This document shows, piece by piece, positions 1-8,590 of a stretch of 64,000 nt of DNA; the stretch's first letter is position 1; every line of letters begins with the position of its first letter. The translations under genes and the position numbers were made by a program. The notes under the pieces are model-generated. The model made no database searches and was not told where the DNA came from. It saw only the letters and a list, made by a program, of their open reading frames with translations. Origin of the DNA: Bacillus pumilus (GTDB lineage Bacteria > Bacillota > Bacilli > Bacillales > Bacillaceae); the NCBI GenBank assembly GCA_001938995.1, contig MKZN01000004.1, forward strand, positions 205,827 to 269,826, written 5' to 3'.

Positions 1-1679
1 CACAACCTTCGGGGTAAAATGCTGACCACCTAATTGCACCGTATCGAGTCCAATGTGAATGAGCACTTCTGCTCCATTTTCAGAAGTAAGTCCGTATGCA
101 TGGCCTGTAGGAAAAACGGTTGTCACAATACCGGATACAGGTGCAAATAATTGCCCTTCTGATGGAATAATCGCTGCACCCTTTCCTAATGCACCCGATG
201 AGAATGCTTTATCTGGAACCTCTTCCAGCTTGATGACCTCACCTTTTAAAGGGCTTTTCACATGAACTGCTTTCACCCCATGTGCATGGTCAGCCGCTCG
301 CGACGTGCTGACAACAGGCGTATCTTCCTCGTCTACAGGATCTTGAAACCCAATCAAGTAGGTTAATACGATTGATAAAACAAACGATACAGAAATTCCG
401 ATTAAGAAACCTGTAAACCCTTGGCCATAGAAGATCGGTAGCGTAAGTAAACTTGGCAATCCTGATGCTATGGCGATACTTTGTGAGTAACCAATAATGG
501 CACCACCGACTCCAGCAGAGAGAACAGCAGCAATAAATGGTTTTTTCAAACGAAGCGTGACTCCGTATACAGCAGGCTCCGTGATCCCAAACACAGCAGA
601 AACGGCTGTTGAACCAGCTAGTGATTTTAGTTTTTTATTCTTTGTTTTCAGCATAACGCCTATTGAAGCACCTGCTTGAGAGAACACGGCTGGCGCAGTT
701 GCCGGCTTGATATGGTCTTTTCCATGAACCGCAATATTGTTTAAAATCACTGGCACAAGCCCCCAATGGATACCGAAGATCACAAGGACTTGCCATGCCA
801 TTGCTATTAAAGCGCCGGCAAGTGTAGGGCTAAAGGAGAATACTTTTAGCAAGACGGCGGCAATGCCGTTCCCTGCATACACACCAAATGGTCCAAACAC
901 GATGAGTGTCAGTGGGACGACCGTGACAAGTAAGATAAGCGGTGTGATAAAGTTTTGACACTCTCATGAATCACTTTGTTAAAGAACCGTTCAATATATC
1001 CCATGACAAACACAGCCAAAATAATTGGAATCACTGTTGATGTATAAGACATTAAGACCACTGGAATGCCAAAGAAGGTCACATCTCCGCCGCCTTTGGT
1101 CAGCTCTTGAATGGTCGGATAAATGAGGGCACCTGCAATCGTCACAGCAACAAATGGATTCGCCTTAAATTTTCTAGCTGATGTGAAAGCTAGCAATAAA
1201 GGCAGAAAGTAAAACAAACTGTCTGATGCAGCAAACAAAATTTGATATGACGTATCTTCAGGAGATAACCATTTCGCATTGATACAAATACCTAAAAGAC
1301 CTTTTAATATACCGGCACCTGCCATAACACCTAGAAGCGGTGTGAAAATACCAGAGACAATGTCGACGAATTTTCCAAATAGATTCGTACTCTCATCACT
1401 GGAACGGACGGAAGAAGAAGTTGAATCATCTAATAGATTCGTAAACTCCCCAATCTCTCTATATACCTCTGGTACTGTGTTGCCAATCACTACTTGAAAC
1501 TGACCACCGCTTTCCATGACGGTGACGACGCCATTTAACTTTTCAATGGCTGCTTTATCTGCTTTCGACCTGTCATGTAATGTAAACCGGAGTCTTGTGG
1601 CGCAATGTACCAGTGAATGAACGTTTTTCTCTGTGCCAATGTGGCTGATAATGTCTTCTGCAAGTTGACGATAACTCAT
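1..1679 (-). pseudogene. bglP: Beta-glucoside PTS permease EIIBCA, frameshifted and cut by the window edge
   Basis: Membrane permease that imports and phosphorylates aryl-beta-glucosides. The minus-strand product starts at MSYRQL (GGGGGT Shine-Dalgarno) with an EIIB domain carrying the phosphorylatable Cys in LVHCATRLRF, followed by the EIIC membrane segments. The frame breaks after ESVKT near position 948-951: adding one T to a short T run restores FITPLILLVTVVP and a frame that I read as open through the rest of EIIC into EIIA, which reaches the window edge at HIGLDTVQLGG. So a single missing base separates this from an intact gene. It may be a recent pseudogene, a phase-variable site or a sequencing error. 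Start, leader and regulator gene are intact. The EIIA C-terminus lies outside the window. Confidence 0.88.
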
Positions 1680-1720
1680 ACAAAAACCCCCTTTTTTTGA
1701 AAAAAATACGTTTTTAGGCA

Positions 1721-1815
1721 AATTAAAAACCTAAACGAGCACCAAAAATAATCGCAACTTGCCATTGCGCTTTTTCAGTGAACGTTTAGGTTTTGCCTGC
1801 CGAACAGTCACAATC
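1721..1815 (-). promoter_or_regulatory. LicT-type RAT antiterminator overlapping a terminator in the bglP leader
   Basis: On the minus strand GGATTGTGACTG followed by GGCAGGCAAAACC (1787-1815) fits the ribonucleic antiterminator bound by LicT. Its 3' half overlaps a terminator whose arms AAAACCTAAACG and CGTTTAGGTTTT lie at 1783-1794 and 1726-1737, followed by TTTAATTT. RNA-bound LicT would block the hairpin and let transcription enter bglP. Confidence 0.9.
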
Positions 1816-1832
1816 CTCTAAGACGAACCTTG

Positions 1833-1846
1833 TGAAAACGTATTCT
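1833..1846 (-). promoter_or_regulatory. cre site for CcpA upstream of bglP
   Basis: The 14-mer TGAAAACGTATTCT fits the catabolite-responsive element pattern TGWNANCGNTNWCA closely, and it sits just upstream of the RAT sequence. Carbon catabolite repression of this locus is expected for the family. Confidence 0.65.
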
Positions 1847-1914
1847 TTTATGTTGATGAGCAAATAGTACCACTCTGTTTTTTCTATGTCAACGCTTTCT
1901 TTTAAAATTCATCT

Positions 1915-2751
1915 TTATTTTTCTCTTTTAATTAAACGATTCAAGTGAATGGAGAGATAAAGCATTTCTTCTGATGTGATATCACGGTGGTACGTTTGAT
2001 AGACGTATTCTGCTATTTTCTTCGCACATTCGTATGCCTTCGGATATTTCACTTTGATCAACTGATATAAGTCTTGATCTTCACTGGCCAGTAATGTTTC
2101 GTTGATCAGACGTTGTACGAAAAAGCGTAAATGCGTGAGAAAACGGTAAAAGTTGAGAGAGTCCTCATCAAACTCCATGTTGAGATGATATTTCACAATG
2201 GTGAGAATGGCGTTGACTTCCTTCGTAATATTGACGGTTGTATTCATCTCCTCATTGAGCTCCGCATTAATAATATGCATCGCAATAAAGCCCGCTTCAT
2301 CCTCGGGCAGTTGAATATGAAGACGCTCCTCAACCATGTCGAGACAATCCTTCGCAACGAGAAATTCATCTTTATATAGACGTTTAATCTCCCATATAAG
2401 TGAATTTTCAATCAAATGATTTTTCTTTAATCGTTCGATGGCATAATGAATATGGTCTGCCATTGAAACGTGCAGACTCTCGTTTAATCTACGGTTCAGC
2501 TTTGTGTGTGCGTACTGAATCATTTCCTCTGTCACCTTGACTACATCATACGGAACCTCTTGAAGCAGCATTTTCATCCGCTCATGAACCGAGTGATCCT
2601 CCAGGCGAAAGACCTTATCAATTAACGCCTCATCCACCGGGTCTCCAGGTCGCCTTTGAAAGGCAATACCCCTACCCATCACGACAATTTCTTTTCCCTG
2701 TTTATCTATCACACTAATGACATTATTGTTTAGAACCTTTTGTATCTGCAT
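1915..2751 (-). CDS. licT: BglG-family transcriptional antiterminator LicT
   Basis: RNA-binding antiterminator that controls the adjacent beta-glucoside genes. From the start MQIQKVLNNN the protein has 278 residues, close to B. subtilis LicT. Residues 1-56 form the RNA-binding CAT domain, followed by PRD1 and PRD2. The four PTS-phosphorylated histidines of LicT are at the expected numbers: H100, H159, H207 and H269. A longer upstream start would add 12 residues absent from the family. The target RAT sequence lies between this gene and bglP, on the same strand. Without substrate EII phosphorylates PRD1 and inactivates LicT, so the bglP frameshift could also alter its control. Confidence 0.95.
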   Translation of the reverse strand: MQIQKVLNNNVISVIDKQGKEIVVMGRGIAFQRRPGDPVDEALIDKVFRLEDHSVHERMKMLLQEVPYDVVKVTEEMIQYAHTKLNRRLNESLHVSMADHIHYAIERLKKNHLIENSLIWEIKRLYKDEFLVAKDCLDMVEERLHIQLPEDEAGFIAMHIINAELNEEMNTTVNITKEVNAILTIVKYHLNMEFDEDSLNFYRFLTHLRFFVQRLINETLLASEDQDLYQLIKVKYPKAYECAKKIAEYVYQTYHRDITSEEMLYLSIHLNRLIKREK

Positions 2752-2938
2752 CTCCAAACACCTCCGTCTCTGACCAACAAACTTCACGCAAAATATGCTC
2801 TCATCTTAACACAACTGTCACATCACTTGGCGCTTTTATATGACTTTTGCTATAGATTTCGTGTTGTTTCTACCCTTGTTCCTGCTTGGTCTAATCCATC
2901 TGTTGCCTGCATACAATAGACCGTGGAGGTGATGATAG

Positions 2939-3139
2939 ATGAAAGCTTTTTTTTGGTCAGTGCCTTATTTATTCATGCTCATTCTGACCCTTGTTTTTCT
3001 AGGCATTGTGTTTTGGTTTAGTGGACAAGGCATGGATCAGCTATGGAGATATATTCTCATCTCGCTAATCACAGCAGCTGTTTTGCACGGGATCACCCGC
3101 TGGTTAAAATGTCACATCATACAAATCACATCAAAATAA
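2939..3139 (+). CDS. Small two-helix membrane protein, function unknown
   Basis: Sixty-six residues with two hydrophobic segments (about 5-28 and 37-54) and a basic C-terminus. A strong Shine-Dalgarno (GTGGAGGTGATG) precedes the ATG. It is a single-gene unit between divergent licT and convergent trhO, closed by a hairpin at 3142-3170. I recognise no domain. The good ribosome-binding site and terminator argue for a real gene. Confidence 0.6.
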   Translation: MKAFFWSVPYLFMLILTLVFLGIVFWFSGQGMDQLWRYILISLITAAVLHGITRWLKCHIIQITSK

Positions 3140-3141
3140 AA

Positions 3142-3170
3142 AAGGCTGCCCGAATAGATTAGGCAGCCTT
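3142..3170. terminator. Bidirectional terminator between the small membrane gene and trhO
   Basis: The arms AAGGCTGCC and GGCAGCCTT enclose a short loop. On the minus strand the stem is followed by TTTTTTATTTT, a strong U-tract that would end trhO transcripts; the plus-strand side has only a short T run. Confidence 0.75.
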
Positions 3171-3287
3171 TACGGACGATATAAATCCGTCCCCATCTTT
3201 TGAGAAAAACAAAAAAGAAAGAGAAAATGGCTTCCTCTTCCTTTTGTACACCCTGATGAATGAAAAAGAATAATAGGGAGACCCCTT

Positions 3288-4256
3288 TTATCCTTGTGAA
3301 ATCGCTTGTTCATTTTCAATCACAGCTAATCTTGCTTGAACCTCTTCTTCAGACAAATTGTGCTGTTTCACATAGAGATTCCGTTCACTTGTACGACATT
3401 CGTGACTGCAACTGCGCATGTATTTATGCTCATTTTCTTCGGTTACAATCATTTTTCGGTTGCATGCAGGGTTCGCACAGTTCACATAACGCTCGCAAGG
3501 CTCACCAGAGAAGAAATCCTTCCCGACAACCACGTGCTCTGTTTGATTCACTGGCACTGTTAAGCGGTTATCGAACACATAACATTGACCATCCCATAGC
3601 TTCCCTTGTACTTCTGGGTCTTTCCCGTAAGTCACAATTCCACCATCAAGCTGAGATACGTCTTCAAAACCTTCACGCTTTAACCAGCCAGAGAATTTCT
3701 CACAGCGTACACCGCCTGTACAGTAAGTGAGAATTTTTTTCCCTTCAAGAATGTCCTTGTTATCACGAATCCATTCAGGTAGTTCACGGAATGTCTCGAT
3801 ATCAGGGCGCACCGCTCCTCTAAAATGACCTACATCAAATTCATAGTCATTCCGCGCATCAATCACCACTGTGTCAGGCGATTGCATTTGCTCGTAAAAT
3901 TCGACAGGACTAAGATGTGTACCCGTCAGCTCTAATGGATTCACATCATCTTCAAGGCTTAAATTCACCAATTCATTGCGATGGCGAACATGCATTTTCT
4001 TAAACGCATGACCATCCGCTTCGTCAATTTTAATGGGCATAGACGCAAAACGAGGATCTTCTTTTAATGCTTGCATATACTGATCCGTTTGCTCAATCGT
4101 TCCAGAAACGGTTCCGTTGATGCCCTCTGATGAAACCAAAATACGTCCTAACAAACCAAGTTCCTTACAGAATGCTAGATGCTCTGCCGTAAACGTCTCT
4201 GGGTCCTCAATGGGGACATATTGATAGTAAAGTAATACACGATATTGTTTGTCCAT
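3288..4256 (-). CDS. trhO: tRNA uridine(34) hydroxylase, rhodanese family
   Basis: Oxygen-dependent enzyme hydroxylating U34 of certain tRNAs on the way to 5-(carboxy)methoxyuridine (B. subtilis YbfQ family). The start [11 protein letters not shown] gives 322 residues, a usual length. An N-terminal acylphosphatase-like domain (about 1-95) is followed by a rhodanese domain with [15 protein letters not shown] and the active-site loop [11 protein letters not shown], catalytic Cys at 179. The C-terminal part carries a zinc-binding-like set ([15 protein letters not shown] and CSHECR). It is transcribed alone. Confidence 0.93.
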   Translation of the reverse strand: MDKQYRVLLYYQYVPIEDPETFTAEHLAFCKELGLLGRILVSSEGINGTVSGTIEQTDQYMQALKEDPRFASMPIKIDEADGHAFKKMHVRHRNELVNLSLEDDVNPLELTGTHLSPVEFYEQMQSPDTVVIDARNDYEFDVGHFRGAVRPDIETFRELPEWIRDNKDILEGKKILTYCTGGVRCEKFSGWLKREGFEDVSQLDGGIVTYGKDPEVQGKLWDGQCYVFDNRLTVPVNQTEHVVVGKDFFSGEPCERYVNCANPACNRKMIVTEENEHKYMRSCSHECRTSERNLYVKQHNLSEEEVQARLAVIENEQAISQG

Positions 4257-4390
4257 ATATATAAACACCTCTTAAAATTAATGAAAACATACCATGCTTT
4301 ATCATACAGGAAATAGATGCCTAAAGGCAATGTCAGTACGCAAATTCCATAAAACGGATGATTCAATCAACCCCTATGAACGAGAAAAAA

Positions 4391-4429
4391 GACAAAGGGC
4401 TAAAATAGGGATCATTTTAGCCCTTTGTC
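4391..4429. repeat. 39-nt palindromic terminator-like repeat, copy 1
   Basis: The arms GACAAAGGGCTAAAAT and ATTTTAGCCCTTTGTC (16 bp, perfect) flank a 7-nt loop. The same two arms with a different 7-nt loop recur at 14282-14320. It lies just 3' of the DUF523 pseudogene on the minus strand and has an A tract on the upstream side (T tract for minus-strand transcripts), so it probably acts as a terminator. Confidence 0.8.
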
Positions 4430-4450
4430 AGCCACAAGATTGACTTTCTT

Positions 4451-4919
4451 TTAAAAATCAAAGTTATCAGGATCTGGACCTGTCGGCTCGTCTTCATTCA
4501 ATTGATCGATGCTTCCCACTTCCTCATGGCGACCACCATCGCCAGGCTTCGTTTTCCCGCTAAAATCTCCTTGATAAATCATCTGGCTACCCCAAAACGG
4601 ACTGTACTCTTTTAGCACAACCGCTGGCGCTTCAAGTGCCTGAACCTGTTCAAGCGTGTCTTTCGCCCCTTTGACATACATCTCTGTGACATCTGTTCCA
4701 TGTACATCAACAACAGAAGCGAGCCCTTGTAAGACATCATGTCCATCTCCGCCAACAATTTCTGCCGGAGGTCTCGGTGTTGAGAAGCCGCCAAGAAGCT
4801 CGGGGCAAATGGTGACTGCCTTCCCTTTAAGAACAAGTTCTTCGATCTGTTGATCCAGTCGATGGCTACCATTATCACCGGACCTTTAACCCAGCCAGAC
4901 AAGCACTGACAACAATCAT
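4451..4919 (-). pseudogene. DUF523 family protein, frameshifted
   Basis: The minus strand opens with MIVVSACLAGLKVR, the N-terminus of the DUF523 family, then hits tandem stops. One base further on, the shifted frame continues with DNGSHRLDQQIEEL, ICPELLGGFSTPRPPAE and KEYSPFWGSQMIYQGDFSG. The usual Cys of the SPxCGS motif is Trp here. After KPGDG the expected family C-terminus is lost and the frame runs into an unrelated acidic tail. There are thus at least one, probably two, frameshifts plus loss of a conserved Cys. The ATG overlaps the stop of the upstream 77-residue membrane gene as ATGA, indicating a former two-gene operon. Confidence 0.8.
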
Positions 4920-5149
4920 GCCTCTTCCTTTTTTCTTTCTCTATTTTCTTCCCATAAGCTTGACTTGAAATAGATACACAACGGGAAATAGAGCAACGTG
5001 TATAACAAAAAAGGAAGGGCGCAATACAAAGCAGCAATCCAAACCTGTTCTTCGACACCTACGATCCCAAAATAATAAACAAATAATAGCAGGCTGACAA
5101 ACAACCCAACAATCGGCATGATGAATACAAACTTTTTAATTTTTCCCAT
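4916..5149 (-). CDS. Small membrane protein, function unknown
   Basis: The start MGKIKKFVFIMP gives 77 residues with two transmembrane segments (about 6-28 and 35-58) and a very charged tail ending KKEEA. The stop codon overlaps the ATG of the DUF523 pseudogene, so the two were co-transcribed. I know no function for it. Longer upstream starts add a poorly conserved-looking extension. Confidence 0.6.
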   Translation of the reverse strand: MGKIKKFVFIMPIVGLFVSLLLFVYYFGIVGVEEQVWIAALYCALPFLLYTLLYFPLCIYFKSSLWEENRERKKEEA

Positions 5150-5221
5150 AATATCCCTTGTCAATAAAAGTCCCCCTTTTGATCCTAACCAAAGGCAATA
5201 TATGTTAATTCTACCATATAA

Positions 5222-5266
5222 AAAAACCGACAACATCTAGTTTGTCAGGTGCTCTCGGTTTTTTAC
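5222..5266. terminator. Terminator downstream of the MarR gene
   Basis: Complementary ends AAAAAACCGA and TCGGTTTTTT form the base of a hairpin immediately 3' of the minus-strand MarR gene, with a T run on both strands. Confidence 0.65.
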
Positions 5267-5268
5267 AT

Positions 5269-5727
5269 CTATATTTTTCCCTTCCAAGCCTTCAAAAAAC
5301 GTTCAATCACTTGTAACTCATCTGCAGGAAATTGGCTCAGAAATTCTAAGTAGGTAGTGACAGCCCTTTCATGAAGCTCATCATACAATGATGCCAATTT
5401 CGTTCCTTCCTCTGTCAATGAATAATAAACGGACTTTTTATCCCCCTGACGATGGCGATAATGCACCATTCCCTTTTCAATGAGCTTCTTGACTGCCTTT
5501 GTAATCGCTGGCTTTGATAGTTTGAGTTGTTGTGAAAGAAATGTATTATTTGATTCGTCGGGATTCGCTTGTATCATCGATAAAATGTGTAGCTGTGTGA
5601 GTGTCCAATCTTGGTTGAGTGTATCAGTCGTGGTTATCAGTGGGTCTGTAGGGTCGTGTCGTCTTTTTTCCCTATGCATAATCAGATCTTGAATCGCTTT
5701 TAATACCATCTGCTCGTTAGTTTCCAT
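5269..5727 (-). CDS. MarR family transcriptional regulator
   Basis: A 152-residue winged-helix repressor. The start METNEQMVL is chosen because GGAGG lies 6 nt upstream of this ATG; an earlier in-frame GTG sits inside that Shine-Dalgarno. The central wHTH has the family pattern (LTQLHILSMIQAN, FLSQQLKLSKPAITKAVKKL and the wing HRQGDKKSVYYSLTEEG). The divergent neighbour is a decayed plus-strand region with a MaoC-like remnant, so the original target may be lost. Confidence 0.88.
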   Translation of the reverse strand: METNEQMVLKAIQDLIMHREKRRHDPTDPLITTTDTLNQDWTLTQLHILSMIQANPDESNNTFLSQQLKLSKPAITKAVKKLIEKGMVHYRHRQGDKKSVYYSLTEEGTKLASLYDELHERAVTTYLEFLSQFPADELQVIERFLKAWKGKI

Positions 5728-5970
5728 CTGAACCTCCACTTTTAACTGATAAATAAAATGGTACTAATAATCAAGAAAGGAGTCAAAAGAAATGAAGATG
5801 CAAAAAAAAGAACAGTCCATCTGACCCGATTCATGTAAGAACTTTTCTACTAGATTGTTCTGGATTACTGCAATCGTTCAACAAACAAGCTAACTGTGAA
5901 GCACACACCAAAAGTGCATGTAGAGTCATTCACTCCTTTGGTACATTTTAAAAAAGGAGCTGAATGCAAG

Positions 5971-6343
5971 ATGGTTCAACCAGGTGAACAATTTCAAACA
6001 AGCAGAACGTATACACATGAAGACATCATTCAATTTGGAGAAAGACGGGCGATCTCGGAAAATACCATACCGAGCTGGGTGACAGGGGCTGGCGAATGGT
6101 TTATGGCTTTCTCACAGCGAGTCTAACCACTAAGCTTGGCGATGAGTTTCATTTTATCAGCCATGTCATGATATGTACTTCACCCGCCCTGTTTACACAG
6201 GTGATACTATTACATGCTTGATGGCTGTCACAAAGGTCGAATCCCTTGAACAATATGACCGTTTCCACCGGTTTTCTCGCTATATCAACAAGCATGGTGA
6301 GGAGGTGATCACAGGAAAAAGTGAAGGAGTGATTCTAAAATAG
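5971..6343 (+). pseudogene. MaoC/hot-dog fold dehydratase-like gene remnant
   Basis: The plus strand reads MVQPGEQFQTSRTYTHEDIIQFGERR, resembling the start of MaoC-like hot-dog proteins. Further pieces LTTKLGDEFHF and, in other frames, VTKVESLEQYDRFH and GEEVITGKSEGVILK follow before a TAG at 6341. At least two frame changes and missing central sequence are needed to join them, so no intact product exists. An earlier short fragment with its own ribosome-binding site (5779-5823) shows that decay extends upstream. Family assignment is moderate because only motifs were compared from memory. Confidence 0.6.
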
Positions 6344-6360
6344 AAGAACGATATGAAAAA

Positions 6361-6382
6361 AGCTGCCTGATCACAGGCAGCT
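6361..6382 (-). terminator. pbuE terminator
   Basis: The near-perfect palindrome AGCTGCCTGATCACAGGCAGCT overlaps the pbuE stop codon and is followed on the minus strand by TTTTTTC. Confidence 0.85.
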
Positions 6383-7553
6383 ACTCGGTACGATTTTGAC
6401 GTTCCATATAAAGTGGTGGCTTTCTTAATGAAATCACCGCACAGCTAAGTGCAATCAGCACAAACACTGCGCCGAATTTAGCCAAATCAACCGATGAACC
6501 AGTCATGGTAAACAGAACACCGCCCACTGCGGAACCAATGGAGATCCCCAGTTGCAAAGCAGACGTGTTTAAACTTTGCTGAATATCAGACGTCACTGGA
6601 TCTGTTTGAATCAAGTAGCTTTGCAGAGCAGGTGTCAATGCCCAGCTGAGTGCCCCCCATAGGACGACCATCACCATAAACAGCCCAAACACACCTGCTG
6701 TATAAGGAATCGTGAACATCACAATCGCAAAAGAGATCGTGACAAACAATATGGCTTTTCCTGACCCCATCTTGTCACTAAGCCAGCCACCAAAACCATT
6801 TCCACCAATCGATGCAAGCCCAAATACCAAATAACAAATACTAATCCAAAACGGTGTCATATGCAGGACTTCCATGAGAAACGGGGTAAAATAAGAATAA
6901 AGCATATAATGACCAGCAAGCATAAACAAACTAATCAAGTGTGCACTATAAATTTTCGGATGCCCTAAAGCACGAATCTGTTCTCTAAGAGGCGTAACCT
7001 TTTCGACAGGCATTTTTTCCAAAAGAAAATAGATCAGCACCATTGAAATAGTGGACAGGATACTGATTCCTAAAAACATCACTCTCCAGCCGAAGCTTTC
7101 CGTAATAAAAATCCCAATCGGTACACCAAGAACTAGGGATGAACTAATCCCAATAAAAATCAGACCTAATGCTTTCGCTCGGTGTGCTGGCTCCACCAAT
7201 TTGGCGGTAATTGTCAGCGATAAGACCACCACAAGAGCTGTACTCATCGCAATCAACACTCTTGATATCATCACAAGGGCAAAGGTTGAGCTAAAGTAAG
7301 TGAACACATTCCCTATTGTAAACACGAATAACGCGATCAAGTACAGACGCTTTCGTTCAATTTTGGCTGTGACCGTGAGCAACACTGGTGCTGAAATGGC
7401 ATACACAATCGCAAAAACTGTGATGAGCTGTCCAGCAGTCGCAAGAGATACATTTAAATCCTCTGCAAGACTTGGCAAAATACCGCCGACCACAAGCTCA
7501 ACTAATCCAACCGCAAACGTAGATACGGCTAATAAATATACTCTCCAGTTCAT
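6381..7553 (-). CDS. pbuE: Purine base efflux pump PbuE (MFS)
   Basis: A 390-residue DHA1-type major facilitator with 12 predicted helices that exports hypoxanthine/adenine-type bases. The N-terminus MNWRVYLLAVSTFAVGLVELVVGGILP and the loop AKIERKRLYLIALFVF match what I recall of B. subtilis PbuE (YdhL). Identification is strengthened by the adenine-type riboswitch directly upstream, the known control element of pbuE. The ATG at 7553 is preferred because the AGAAGGG Shine-Dalgarno abuts the alternative start at 7562. It is a single-gene unit ended by the hairpin at 6361-6382. Confidence 0.92.
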   Translation of the reverse strand: MNWRVYLLAVSTFAVGLVELVVGGILPSLAEDLNVSLATAGQLITVFAIVYAISAPVLLTVTAKIERKRLYLIALFVFTIGNVFTYFSSTFALVMISRVLIAMSTALVVVLSLTITAKLVEPAHRAKALGLIFIGISSSLVLGVPIGIFITESFGWRVMFLGISILSTISMVLIYFLLEKMPVEKVTPLREQIRALGHPKIYSAHLISLFMLAGHYMLYSYFTPFLMEVLHMTPFWISICYLVFGLASIGGNGFGGWLSDKMGSGKAILFVTISFAIVMFTIPYTAGVFGLFMVMVVLWGALSWALTPALQSYLIQTDPVTSDIQQSLNTSALQLGISIGSAVGGVLFTMTGSSVDLAKFGAVFVLIALSCAVISLRKPPLYMERQNRTE

Positions 7554-7604
7554 GTCAAACATCCCTTCTTTCTATCTTAGCTTTCACTCTAGAATCAGGG
7601 TGTA

Positions 7605-7713
7605 GACAAACAAAAAAACCCTGATTACAAAAAAGAGAAAGCGCGCTTTTGTAATCAGGATTTATCGGATCCTGGTAGAAACCCTCAAACCATATTATTG
7701 AGGTTATACAAGT
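7605..7713 (-). promoter_or_regulatory. Adenine-sensing purine riboswitch with overlapping terminator
   Basis: The minus strand has the purine aptamer order: P1 TTGTA/TACAA, P2 CCTCAA/TTGAGG, conserved core ATAATATGG and GTTTCTACC, P3 AGGAT/ATCCT. The junction reads GATTA, with U at the position (74) that reads adenine instead of the C of guanine switches. The 3' side of P1/P3 is also the 5' arm of a terminator (13-bp arms at 7619-7631 and 7647-7659) followed by TTTTTTT at 7611-7617, as in the B. subtilis pbuE ON switch: ligand binding should open transcription. Confidence 0.95.
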
Positions 7714-7847
7714 CTATATTTTTTCTTCAAATATATTAGCATAGCCTTACATAAGGTGCAAGCTTCTACAAAGGATAGTATTTAATTTTAATTGGCAATT
7801 TAAAAATGGAAAATACATTCTTAGCTCTTTTAATATTATTAAAAATT

Positions 7848-7892
7848 AAAAGGAAAGCTCACCTTTGATGACGAGATGAGCTTTCCTTTTTT
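7848..7892. terminator. Terminator 3' of the XRE/small membrane protein operon
   Basis: The arms AGGAAAGCTCA and TGAGCTTTCCT are flanked by AAAA on one side and TTTTTT on the other, so it works for either strand; it closes the minus-strand operon that ends at 7891. Confidence 0.85.
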
Positions 7893-8049
7893 ACGAACTA
7901 TGTTTAATTTGTTTGCGTTTATAGAGTAAAAATACACTATAAAAAATGCTTACAACAATACATGCTGACCCCCATTGATTTCCTTGTGTCATTAATCCTA
8001 TCCCTAACAAAATCAATAAACCAATAATAATATTATTTAACATTTTCAT
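7891..8049 (-). CDS. 52-residue small membrane protein
   Basis: Begins MKMLNNIIIGLLILLG and ends KRKQIKHSS. It has two hydrophobic helices joined by a short QGNQWGS loop and a basic tail. GGAGGATGCGTA precedes the ATG. Its start overlaps the stop of the upstream 74-residue gene (TAATG), so translation is probably coupled. It is the last gene of an xre-led operon. Such pairs of tiny membrane proteins behind a small XRE regulator are common in Firmicutes; the function is unknown to me. Confidence 0.65.
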   Translation of the reverse strand: MKMLNNIIIGLLILLGIGLMTQGNQWGSACIVVSIFYSVFLLYKRKQIKHSS

Positions 8050-8273
8050 TACGCATCCTCCTCTAATTTATTTAATTTATTTTTCTTTGAATAGAGCACA
8101 ACAAAGTATAGTGTTTGACCGATAAATAAAATGAGAAATTGCAAACCTAATTTTCCAGTTACAACAAAATCATAAGCTAACCAAATAAACAATGCAGCTG
8201 TATAAAATACGAATACAAATTTTAAAGCCTTATTAGATTGATATGTCTCAAATTCATCTGCTTTTTTAAAAAT
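8049..8273 (-). CDS. 74-residue small membrane protein with apparent ATT start
   Basis: The frame FKKADEFETYQSNKALKF runs to KLNKLEEDA and has two hydrophobic segments (about 18-36 and 42-61). No ATG, GTG or TTG occurs in frame before the coding sequence. An ATT lies 7 nt after a strong GGAGG within TGTGGAGGCGATA, and I take it as the start. It follows the XRE gene by 18 nt and overlaps the next gene by TAATG. The arrangement (HTH regulator plus DUF2178-like membrane proteins) suggests a small membrane-stress or immunity module, which is an inference. Confidence 0.6.
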   Translation of the reverse strand: MFKKADEFETYQSNKALKFVFVFYTAALFIWLAYDFVVTGKLGLQFLILFIGQTLYFVVLYSKKNKLNKLEEDA

Positions 8274-8291
8274 ATTATCGCCTCCACATCT

Positions 8292-8501
8292 CTAATCAGT
8301 ATTATTTTCATGTAATGTAAAGATAGCTTCCACTGGTTCATTAAAATATTTTGCTAATTTCAATGACAATTCCAAGCTTGGATAGTAGTAGTTATTTTCA
8401 ACAGCTACTATAGTCTGTCTTGTTACGTTCAATGCATTAGCCAAATCTTTTTGGGAAATTTTCCTTTTCTTTCTTAATAATTTGATGTTATTTTTTATCA
8501 T
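8292..8501 (-). CDS. Small XRE family transcriptional regulator
   Basis: A 69-residue protein that is little more than one Cro/C1 helix-turn-helix (KISQKDLANALNVTRQTIVAVE, roughly 15-36) with the typical continuation YYPSLELSLKLAKYFN. AGAAGGACAGGGT gives the Shine-Dalgarno. It heads the three-gene minus-strand operon with two tiny membrane proteins and lies 90 bp downstream of the MacB-like permease gene. It may autoregulate its own operon or control the neighbouring bacteriocin genes; the sequence does not decide this. Confidence 0.9.
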   Translation of the reverse strand: MIKNNIKLLRKKRKISQKDLANALNVTRQTIVAVENNYYYPSLELSLKLAKYFNEPVEAIFTLHENNTD

Positions 8502-8590
8502 ACCCTGTCCTTCTGGATTGTTTTGTTAAAATCATTATAACAAGACAATTCAAAAAAGTAAAGATATCTTGTCATTTATAAAAGAACATT

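Noticed and set aside
4612..5058. 148-codon minus-strand frame across the DUF523 pseudogene and upstream gene
   Set aside because: An out-of-frame reading of both; the DUF523 motifs and the 77-residue membrane protein are in other frames.
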